Source: Paludibacterium sp. (GTDB lineage: Bacteria; Pseudomonadota; Gammaproteobacteria; Burkholderiales; Chromobacteriaceae). Taken from it: a DNA stretch of 64,000 nucleotides. Within the stretch, counting starts at the first letter, position 1, and each line of letters opens with the position of its first letter. The notes under the pieces were generated by a model, which did no database searches, was not told the DNA's origin, and saw only the letters and a list, made by a program, of their open reading frames with translations. The DNA lies in the NCBI RefSeq assembly GCF_019232825.1, contig NZ_JAFAND010000090.1:1-64000 (forward strand), in the 5' to 3' direction. Shown here piece after piece: positions 58,009 to 64,000 of the stretch. Made by a program: the position numbers and the translations under genes.

Positions 58009-58755
58009 TTATACCGGGTTCTCCAGGTCGACAAACACCACTTCAATGCCAAGATCATCAGCAGCCTGACGGCCGAGCGCCTGAATGCCAAAGCGTTCGG
58101 TGGCATGATGCCCGGCGGCGACAAAAGCGCAACCAGACTCCATCGCCATATGCTGATTTTGCTCGGAAACCTCGCCCGTCAAAAATGCATCCACCCCCAT
58201 GGCAATGGCGGCATCGAAGAAGCCCTGCGCGCCGCCGCTGCACCAGGCGACACGCCGCACCGGTCTGTCCGCATCGCCCAACAGCAACGCCGGACGCCCT
58301 AGCCGGCGCGAGACGTCATCGCGCCACGCGCCGGCCGACACGGGCGCGGCGAGATGGCCGTGCCACAGCAGATCCTGCTCGCCCCCCTGCCCCTCCACGG
58401 CCAGCCCCAGCACTTCGGCCAGCTGAGCGTTGTTGCCCAGCGTCGGATGCGCGTCCAGCGGCAGATGATAGGCAAGCAGGCTGATATCGTGCAGCAGCAG
58501 GGCCTGCAGCCTGCGCTTCTTGAATCCCAGCACCCGGCTATCCTCGCCCTTCCAGAAATAACCGTGATGCACCAGAATCGCATCCGCACGCCGCGCCACC
58601 GCCTCATCGATCAGCGCCTGCGATGCCGTCACGCCGCAAACGACGCGCGACACCTCGCCGCGGCCCTCCACTTGCAGGCCGTTGGGTGCATAGTCATTGA
58701 AACGCCAGGGTTCCAGCAGATGATCGAGATACGCCGTTAATTCTGCCAACTGCAT
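58009..58755 (-). CDS. Nif3-like dinuclear metal-centre protein (YbgI family)
   Basis: A 248-residue protein forming toroidal hexamers with a two-metal site. Motifs: DYAPNGLQVEG, AILVHHGYFWKGE with the metal-binding histidines, LLAYHLPLDAHPTLGNNAQLA and AGHHATERFGIQAL near the C-terminus. It has been linked to tetrahydropyranopterin/GTP cyclohydrolase-like chemistry, but the role is not settled. GAGG precedes the ATG at 58755. Located just upstream of petA on the same strand, as in many betaproteobacteria. Confidence 0.92.
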   Translation of the reverse strand: MQLAELTAYLDHLLEPWRFNDYAPNGLQVEGRGEVSRVVCGVTASQALIDEAVARRADAILVHHGYFWKGEDSRVLGFKKRRLQALLLHDISLLAYHLPLDAHPTLGNNAQLAEVLGLAVEGQGGEQDLLWHGHLAAPVSAGAWRDDVSRRLGRPALLLGDADRPVRRVAWCSGGAQGFFDAAIAMGVDAFLTGEVSEQNQHMAMESGCAFVAAGHHATERFGIQALGRQAADDLGIEVVFVDLENPV

Positions 58756-58829
58756 ATCCACCTCAAGATTTGAAAATTCATGTCATTAAAGCCTACCCTG
58801 ACCGGAAACGGAAGTCTCACCCTGCCAAT

Positions 58830-58856
58830 AAAAAAAGCGCACTCTGCGGTGCGCTT
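58830..58856 (-). terminator. Rho-independent terminator of ompW
   Basis: On the minus strand stem AAGCGCAC/GTGCGCTT with a six-base loop, then a run of T. Located 21 bp after the ompW stop. Confidence 0.9.
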
Positions 58857-58876
58857 CGCCGGCTTGCGGTCAAATC

Positions 58877-59479
58877 TCAGAACTTGGTGCCGATACCGAT
58901 ACCGTAGACCCACGGATCGAGCTTCAGCGTACCGATCGGCGCGCCATTCAGTTGGGCGTCCGTGCGGATGTACAGCTTCTTCACGTCGACGTTGACGAAC
59001 CAGTCCTTGGTAATCGCATAGTCGGCGCCAACCTGCAGAGCAGGACCCCAGCTATCCCGATTGACCGTCACCTTGCTGGCGCCCACATGCAGGTCGTTGT
59101 CGTAGAAATAGGTGTAGTTGATACCGGCACCGACATACGGACGGAAGGTCGCTTGCGGGGTAAAATGGTATTGCAGCGTCAGCGTCGGCGGCAGCACGCT
59201 GATCTTGCCCAGGTCTGCGCCGAGCGCGTCAAGGTGCGCGTCGTGACGCGAAGTGCCCAAAATCAGTTCGGCGCCGACATTGTTGGTGATCATGTAGGTA
59301 AAGTCGACTTCCGGCACCGTATCGCTCTTAACACTCGGGTTAAGAGTGGCGAGGTAACCGTCCGCACCCGTTTGGGGCGCAACGTCGATCACACGGAAAC
59401 GTGCCAGAATATCGCCTTGATCGGCGAAAGCGGAAGCGGACAACAGACCAGCCACAGCGACGAAAGCGAACTTTCTCAT
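58877..59479 (-). CDS. ompW: OmpW-family outer-membrane protein
   Basis: A 200-residue precursor with signal peptide MRKFAFVAVAGLLSASAFA and a mature eight-stranded barrel. Family features: GDILARFRVIDVAPQ at the mature start, VDFTYMITNNVGAELILGTSRH, LPPTLTLQYHFTPQATFRPYVGAGINYTYF, and a C-terminal phenylalanine (GIGIGTKF) for BAM recognition. OmpW forms a narrow hydrophobic channel and is often stress-regulated. CAGGAGA precedes the ATG at 59479. Confidence 0.93.
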   Translation of the reverse strand: MRKFAFVAVAGLLSASAFADQGDILARFRVIDVAPQTGADGYLATLNPSVKSDTVPEVDFTYMITNNVGAELILGTSRHDAHLDALGADLGKISVLPPTLTLQYHFTPQATFRPYVGAGINYTYFYDNDLHVGASKVTVNRDSWGPALQVGADYAITKDWFVNVDVKKLYIRTDAQLNGAPIGTLKLDPWVYGIGIGTKF

Positions 59480-59617
59480 TATGTTTTCTCCTGGATACAA
59501 TAGTGGGGAATCCCGCCGCGCATGTTCTTAGATGACGATGCTACGGCTGCGCAGCGTTCAGGCGTCACTGTAGAGAACGCCAAATTTTAAGACTTTGTCC
59601 TAGATCATGAGAGCGTC

Positions 59618-61093
59618 ATGAAATATACGGATCTACGTGATTTTGTTGCACAACTAGAACAACAGGGTGAGTTGCGCCGTATCAGCCGGCCGGTTTCCCC
59701 GCGCCTCGAGATCACGGAGATCAGCGATCGCGTGTTGAAGGCCGGTGGCCCCGCGCTCTTGTTCGAACAGCCGCGCACGGATAACAGTCGATACGACTTT
59801 CCGGTGCTGGCCAATCTATTCGGCACCCCCCGTCGCGTCGCCATGGGCATGGGCGCCCAGGACGTGGCGGCCCTGCGCGAAATCGGCCAACTGCTCGCCT
59901 ATCTGAAAGAGCCGGAGCCGCCGCGCGGTTGGCGCGATGCGTGGGACAAACTGCCGCTGCTCAAGCAGGTGCTGAGCATGGCGCCGAAGGAAGTGACCAA
60001 GGCGCCGTGCCAGCAAATCGTCTGGGAAGGCGACGACGTCGACTTGTCGCGGCTGCCGATCCAGCACTGCTGGCCGGGCGACGTCGCGCCGCTGATCACC
60101 TGGGGGCTGACCGTCACCCAAGGGCCGCACAAGAAACGTCAGAATCTCGGCATCTACCGCCAACAGGTGATCGGCAAGAACCGCGTCATCATGCGTTGGC
60201 TCGCGCATCGCGGCGGCGCACTCGACTTTCGCGACTTTCAGCGCGCGCATCCCGGCCAACCCTTCCCCGTGGCCGTGGTGCTCGGCTGCGATCCGGCTAC
60301 GATTCTCGGCGCCGTCACCCCGGTGCCGGACACCTTGTCCGAGTACCAGTTCGCCGGCCTGCTGCGCGGCGGACGCACCGAACTCACCCGTTGCATCGGT
60401 TCGGCATTGCGCGTGCCGGCGCGCGCCGAAATCGTGCTCGAAGGCCACATTCATCCGGATGACATGGCGCTGGAAGGCCCCTATGGCGACCATACCGGCT
60501 ATTACAACGAACAAGACCATTTCCCGGCGTTCACCATCGACCGCATCACCATGCGCGAGAACCCGATCTACCACAGCACCTACACCGGCAAGCCGCCGGA
60601 TGAGCCGGCCGTGCTTGGCGTGGCGCTCAACGAAGTGTTCGTGCCGATCCTGCAAAAGCAGTTTCCGGAGATCGTCGATTTCTATCTGCCGCCGGAGGGT
60701 TGCAGCTATCGCATGGCGGTGGTCAGCATCAAGAAGCAATACCCCGGTCACGCGCGGCGCATCATGATGGGCTGCTGGAGTTTCCTCCGACAGTTCATGT
60801 ACACCAAGTTCATCGTCGTGGTGGACGACGACATCGATACGCGCGATTGGAAGGAAGTCATCTGGGCCATCACCACGCGCATGGACCCTGTGCGCGACAC
60901 GATGCTGGTGGACAATACGCCGATCGACTATCTCGACTTCGCAAGCCCTATCTCCGGGTTGGGCGGCAAAATGGGGCTCGACGCCACCAACAAGATGCCG
61001 GGGGAGACCCAACGCGAATGGGGCCGCCCCATCGAGATGGATCAAACGGTCAAAGCGCGGGTCGACGCCATGTGGCACGAACTGGGACTATGA
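59618..61093 (+). CDS. ubiD: 3-octaprenyl-4-hydroxybenzoate decarboxylase UbiD
   Basis: A 491-residue prenylated-FMN decarboxylase acting in ubiquinone synthesis. It starts [20 protein letters not shown]; the prFMN-binding region has [26 protein letters not shown]; the catalytic Glu/Arg region is [12 protein letters not shown]. Full length for the family. The prFMN-producing partner UbiX is not in the window. It provides quinone for the bc1 complex encoded nearby. Confidence 0.96.
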   Translation: MKYTDLRDFVAQLEQQGELRRISRPVSPRLEITEISDRVLKAGGPALLFEQPRTDNSRYDFPVLANLFGTPRRVAMGMGAQDVAALREIGQLLAYLKEPEPPRGWRDAWDKLPLLKQVLSMAPKEVTKAPCQQIVWEGDDVDLSRLPIQHCWPGDVAPLITWGLTVTQGPHKKRQNLGIYRQQVIGKNRVIMRWLAHRGGALDFRDFQRAHPGQPFPVAVVLGCDPATILGAVTPVPDTLSEYQFAGLLRGGRTELTRCIGSALRVPARAEIVLEGHIHPDDMALEGPYGDHTGYYNEQDHFPAFTIDRITMRENPIYHSTYTGKPPDEPAVLGVALNEVFVPILQKQFPEIVDFYLPPEGCSYRMAVVSIKKQYPGHARRIMMGCWSFLRQFMYTKFIVVVDDDIDTRDWKEVIWAITTRMDPVRDTMLVDNTPIDYLDFASPISGLGGKMGLDATNKMPGETQREWGRPIEMDQTVKARVDAMWHELGL

Positions 61094-61148
61094 CCCGCCC
61101 GGGCGGCAACGCTGGTATGATTCGCGCATCGAATAACAGGAAGTCATC

Positions 61149-61514
61149 ATGCGAAATACCCGTAACCCCGCCCTCCCCAGCCACGTCAAGCGTATGAGTC
61201 CGCGCCTGCGCAAGAAACTGCGTGTCGGCCAATTCCGCGAATGGGGCTTCAACCTCAAGGCCATTCTGAACGATGGTCTCGACGATGCGGCGCAGGATAG
61301 CTTGTTGGAAGCCTGGCTTGGCGCCGTCGATGCCCAAGCCGTCAGCTTCGGCGGCCAATTCGACGCACGCGGCACGCTGGAGGGCATGGTTTTCCCGGTA
61401 GGCAAACAGCCGGTCGACGACGCCGTGCGCATCGCGCTGCTCGACTGGCTCAAAGCCCGCGCCGAAGTCGCCAGTCTGCAAGCAAGCGAACTGATCGACA
61501 TCTGGCACGGTTAA
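61149..61514 (+). CDS. YggL-family protein (DUF469)
   Basis: A 121-residue small protein. The basic N-terminal part KRMSPRLRKKLRVGQFREWGF is the family hallmark; the C-terminal half is acidic with SFGGQFDARGTLEGMVF. E. coli YggL binds the 50S ribosomal subunit. CAGGAAG precedes the ATG. The MFS gene follows after 12 bp and may be coupled to it. Confidence 0.85.
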   Translation: MRNTRNPALPSHVKRMSPRLRKKLRVGQFREWGFNLKAILNDGLDDAAQDSLLEAWLGAVDAQAVSFGGQFDARGTLEGMVFPVGKQPVDDAVRIALLDWLKARAEVASLQASELIDIWHG

Positions 61515-61526
61515 GCCAATCTCCCC

Positions 61527-62732
61527 ATGCGCGCTCCCCGCGAGGCTTCGCAACGCGCCGCCATTCCGCCTGCCATCTGGGTGCTTGGCGGCGTCAGCCT
61601 GCTGATGGACGTCTCCTCGGAGATGATCCACAGCCTACTGCCACTCTTCATGGTCACCAGTTTGGGGGCCAGCGCCTTGGCCGTCGGGCTGATCGAGGGA
61701 TTGGCAGAGTCCACGGCGCTGATCGTCAAGGTCTTTTCCGGCGTGCTGAGCGACTACTGGGGCAAACGCAAAAGCTTGGCCCTGTTCGGCTACGCGATGA
61801 GCGCGCTGACCAAGCCACTGTTCGCGCTGTCGTCGTCGCTGAGCCTGGTGCTGACCGCCCGGCTGCTTGATCGCGTCGGCAAAGGCGTACGCGGCGCACC
61901 GCGCGATGCCTTGGTGGCCGATATCGCGCCGCCAGCCATCCGTGGCGCGGCTTTTGGTCTGCGCCAGGCGCTCGATACCGTCGGCGCCTTTCTCGGCCCG
62001 CTCTTCGCCGTCGGTCTGATGCTGCTGTGGCAGGACCGATTCCGCGCCGTATTCTGGGTCGCCTTATTGCCGGGCGCTGCCGCTGTCGTCTTGCTGACGC
62101 TCGGCATGTCGGAGCCCGATCGGGCGGAAACGGCGGTTAAAACGGGCAACCCGATCCGTCGCGACAATCTGCGTCAGCTTAGCGCCGCCTATTGGCAGGT
62201 GGTCACGGTCGGCGCGATCTTCACGTTGGCTCGCTTCAGCGAGGCATTTCTGGTTTTGCGCGCGCAGCAGACGGGCGTGGCCATCGCCTTCGTGCCGCTG
62301 ATCATGGTGGCGATGAACATCGTCTACGCGCTCAGCGCCTACCCGTTCGGCAAGTGGTCGGACCGGATGAACCCCTACTCGTTGCTGGCGCTCGGCCTCC
62401 TGGCGCTCTTCGGCGCCGATCTGCTCTTGGCCACCGCGCATCGTTGGCCACAGGTGCTCGCCGGCGTCACGCTATGGGGCATCCACCTAGGCATCACACA
62501 GGGACTCTTGGCCGCTATGGTGGCGGCGACCGCGCCGGCCACGCTGCGCGGCACCGCATTTGGCGTTTTCAATCTGATCAGCGGCGGCGCCATGCTGCTA
62601 GCCAGCCTATTTGCGGGATTCTTGTGGGACCGGTACGGCGCGTCGTACACCTTTTTCACCGGCGCGGTCTTCTGCCTCGTCACGCTGACTACTTTGGCTT
62701 GGAACCGTCAAAACGTGGTTAACAGACACTAG
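61527..62732 (+). CDS. MFS transporter of unknown substrate
   Basis: A 401-residue carrier with about twelve hydrophobic segments. Loop 2-3 reads GVLSDYWGKRKSLALFGYA, a variant of the MFS signature, and helix 1 is WVLGGVSLLMDVSSEMIHSLLP. LLDRVGKGVRGAPRDALVADI in the loop before helix 5 is characteristic of a group of uncharacterised MFS permeases found in many proteobacteria. No ribosome-binding site is visible before the ATG, so translation may depend on the yggL gene 12 bp upstream. Substrate unknown. Confidence 0.85.
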   Translation: MRAPREASQRAAIPPAIWVLGGVSLLMDVSSEMIHSLLPLFMVTSLGASALAVGLIEGLAESTALIVKVFSGVLSDYWGKRKSLALFGYAMSALTKPLFALSSSLSLVLTARLLDRVGKGVRGAPRDALVADIAPPAIRGAAFGLRQALDTVGAFLGPLFAVGLMLLWQDRFRAVFWVALLPGAAAVVLLTLGMSEPDRAETAVKTGNPIRRDNLRQLSAAYWQVVTVGAIFTLARFSEAFLVLRAQQTGVAIAFVPLIMVAMNIVYALSAYPFGKWSDRMNPYSLLALGLLALFGADLLLATAHRWPQVLAGVTLWGIHLGITQGLLAAMVAATAPATLRGTAFGVFNLISGGAMLLASLFAGFLWDRYGASYTFFTGAVFCLVTLTTLAWNRQNVVNRH

Positions 62733-62742
62733 GAGTCCCGTT

Positions 62743-62787
62743 GCGTAGGGCGCAATCGCCGTGCGACGCGCGGCATTGCGCCAAACA
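62743..62787. repeat. REP-like palindromic repeat, third copy
   Basis: GCGTAGGGCGCAATCGCC, then GTGCGACGCGCGGCATTGCGCC in inverted relation. Same family as 19902-19993. It lies between the convergent MFS and DUF218 genes. Confidence 0.6.
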
Positions 62788-62810
62788 CCTGACGATAGAC
62801 CCTAGGGACC

Positions 62811-63413
62811 CTAGGACACCATGCGGAAAATACGATAGCCGACGTATAGCCAGGTTTCGCGCGAGAGGAACGCCACGCGGGCAGAGAGTGTGCGGTAACG
62901 CGTCGAGCGCGTGGGGGAAGGGGAAGCGGCCAGACCGAGATCGCGCGCCATCAGCACGGCGCGGCGCATATGCCACGGATCGCTAACCAGCAGATAGGTA
63001 TGAATGCCAAACGGTTCGGCCAGCTTCTTGGCGTTTTGCAGGTTTTCCCACGTCGTGCGCGAGTCGGGCTCGGCCAACATGGCCGTCATCGGCACGCCGG
63101 CCTTGAGCGCATAGTCGCGGCCGACGTCGGCTTCGGAAGGATAGCCGGGCACCGGCGTGCCGCCGGTGAAGACGATCCAGTGCACTTGGCCGGTCTTGTA
63201 GAGTTCCACCGCATGGCGGATGCGCTCGCGGAATACCGGTGACGGCTTGTCGCCCCAGGCGGCGGCGCCCAGCACCAGCGCGGCATCGGCGTTCGCCGGA
63301 TAGTCCGGCGGCTCGCCATAGCTCACGATGCTCCATGCCACGCCGCCCATTGCCATCAACACCAGCAAGAAAGCCAGCAGCACGCCTTTGAGCACCAGCC
63401 AGAGATAATGCAT
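62811..63413 (-). CDS. YdcF/SanA-type DUF218 protein
   Basis: A 200-residue protein with one N-terminal membrane helix (LWLVLKGVLLAFLLVLMAMGGVAW) and a DUF218 domain outside or behind it. Conserved pieces: ADAALVLGAAAWGDKPSPVFRERI, WIVFTGG, EPDSRTTWENLQNAK and LLVSDPWHMRRAV. SanA relatives affect envelope permeability to vancomycin. The ATG at 63413 is chosen; one six codons earlier is also possible. Confidence 0.85.
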   Translation of the reverse strand: MHYLWLVLKGVLLAFLLVLMAMGGVAWSIVSYGEPPDYPANADAALVLGAAAWGDKPSPVFRERIRHAVELYKTGQVHWIVFTGGTPVPGYPSEADVGRDYALKAGVPMTAMLAEPDSRTTWENLQNAKKLAEPFGIHTYLLVSDPWHMRRAVLMARDLGLAASPSPTRSTRYRTLSARVAFLSRETWLYVGYRIFRMVS

Positions 63414-63455
63414 TGTCGACCCGTTGTGCAAAAACCAACGGATATTATAAACGGC

Positions 63456-63833
63456 TTACCCACGCTCCGGGTCGATTCCGGCCGCGAGATGGCCGAATGG
63501 CTGCCGGCGGCCAAGCTCAAGCAGACCATCCAACGCCAGCCGCTGAGCGTGCGTCACCGACGCGAGCCACGGCTGCCACACATCGTCGCCCGGCGCCAGC
63601 CGGATATAGCCGCGGTGGTGCGCTTCGCCGCAGTCATACCACAGCGACAGCACATCGGCATGCCAGCGCTGCTGCATGCGCCAAAGCTTATCGGACCACG
63701 GCGCCGCGCCGCAGAGGGTGCGTCCGTTGTAGAACCATTGCGACCGCCAAAACACCTGCTGGCGACGCAGACAATCGAGCTGGCAGGAAAAGGCGATGGG
63801 CACCGCGTCTGCCAGTAAACGTAAGGTGGGCAT
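63456..63833 (-). CDS. Hypothetical protein rich in tryptophan
   Basis: A 125-residue soluble protein with eight tryptophans and four cysteines, without signal peptide or membrane segment. I do not recognise the family. The ATG at 63833 has GGAG six bases upstream, which supports translation; a longer frame reaching 63983 lacks this. It ends 42 bp before the DUF218 gene on the same strand and may be its operon partner. Confidence 0.6.
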   Translation of the reverse strand: MPTLRLLADAVPIAFSCQLDCLRRQQVFWRSQWFYNGRTLCGAAPWSDKLWRMQQRWHADVLSLWYDCGEAHHRGYIRLAPGDDVWQPWLASVTHAQRLALDGLLELGRRQPFGHLAAGIDPERG

Positions 63834-63921
63834 GGCAAACTCCGATGTTGCGTTGCAACATACTGAGTGTATGCCGCACTGGAATCGCAGATCAAGCCCG
63901 CCGACATGCGTCACCGGCGCC

Positions 63922-64000
63922 TTATTCTTTCGACGCGGCCAGCGAGACCCAATCCTGGGTGAATTCGGCGGCGTTGAATTCATGCACCACCTCGCGCATC
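63922..64000 (-). CDS. C-terminal end of an unidentified protein (cut by window edge)
   Basis: An open frame comes from the right edge and ends at the TAA at 63924-63922, giving about 25 residues (…EFTQDWVSLAASKE). It is on the same strand as the two preceding genes. Too short to identify. Confidence 0.45.
   Translation of the reverse strand, partial: MREVVHEFNAAEFTQDWVSLAASKE

Noticed and set aside
1-64000. CRISPR arrays, prophage, integrons, tRNA or rRNA genes
   Set aside because: No regularly spaced repeats, phage or integrase genes, or recognisable tRNA/rRNA sequences were seen on reading both strands; a tRNA scan could still be run.

Overview
The window is a 64 kb stretch of GC-rich bacterial chromosome made up almost entirely of housekeeping genes. 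I read it as a betaproteobacterium, most likely order Neisseriales (Chromobacteriaceae or a relative). The evidence is the gene order (yggS-proC-yggT beside a pilT-like gene; cyaY-lptM-lysA; nif3-petABC; hemA-prfA; a rubredoxin-hemJ-hemL block facing thiD-thiE), the C5 heme pathway with HemJ, a proteobacterial bc1 complex, and waaC/waaA with a WaaE/LgtF-type glucosyltransferase. There is no prophage, CRISPR array, rRNA or tRNA that I can see. The genus cannot be named from this sequence alone.

Layout. 0-8.3 kb: the tail of an unknown gene, an Nramp-related transporter with non-canonical metal-site motifs behind a ~400-nt leader, a PliI-type lysozyme inhibitor, an MFS pump with a divergent AraC regulator, and a nitrate/sulfonate-type ABC ATPase with a fused double permease but no binding protein. 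8.3-18.4 kb: a complete tripartite efflux operon with two different RND pumps (mdtABC plus an outer-membrane factor), then a cation-diffusion-facilitator transporter. 18.5-25.5 kb: uppP, a DUF4337 protein, a MATE pump, DUF2892, prfA, hemA and a NupC-type nucleoside transporter. 25.6-30.3 kb: pdxH, a secreted M4 metalloprotease and parC. 30.6-36.8 kb: the carbon operon tkt-gap-pgk-(LysE family)-fba. 36.9-43.5 kb: aroG, dksA, a cytochrome c, yggT-proC-yggS, a PilT-like ATPase, rsmA and cyaY. 43.5-52.6 kb: lptM-lysA, a HisC-like aminotransferase, hemL-CYTH-hemJ-rubredoxin, thiD-thiE and waaA-waaC. 52.7-53.1 kb: an AT-rich intergenic region full of DnaA boxes. 53.1-64 kb: two surface-glycan genes, petCBA, nif3, ompW, ubiD, yggL, an MFS carrier, a DUF218 protein and two unassigned genes.

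The most notable non-coding signal is the ~380 bp intergenic region at 52.70-53.08 kb. It holds three perfect TTATNCACA DnaA boxes and four one-mismatch boxes, with AT-rich tracts between them and gene pairs transcribed away on both sides. Three parS-like palindromes (TGTTTCACGTGAAACA with 1, 2 and 1 mismatches) lie at 17.2, 32.7 and 42.3 kb. Together they suggest that the window contains or borders the chromosomal origin, although dnaA and dnaN are not in it. A second find is a 155-bp intergenic repeat present twice in opposite orientations (46.26 and 54.98 kb), each copy abutting a transcription terminator. REP-like short palindromic repeats lie at 19.9 and 62.7 kb.

Where an upstream start codon existed, starts were chosen by Shine-Dalgarno spacing and family length, so several genes are shorter than their longest open frame.
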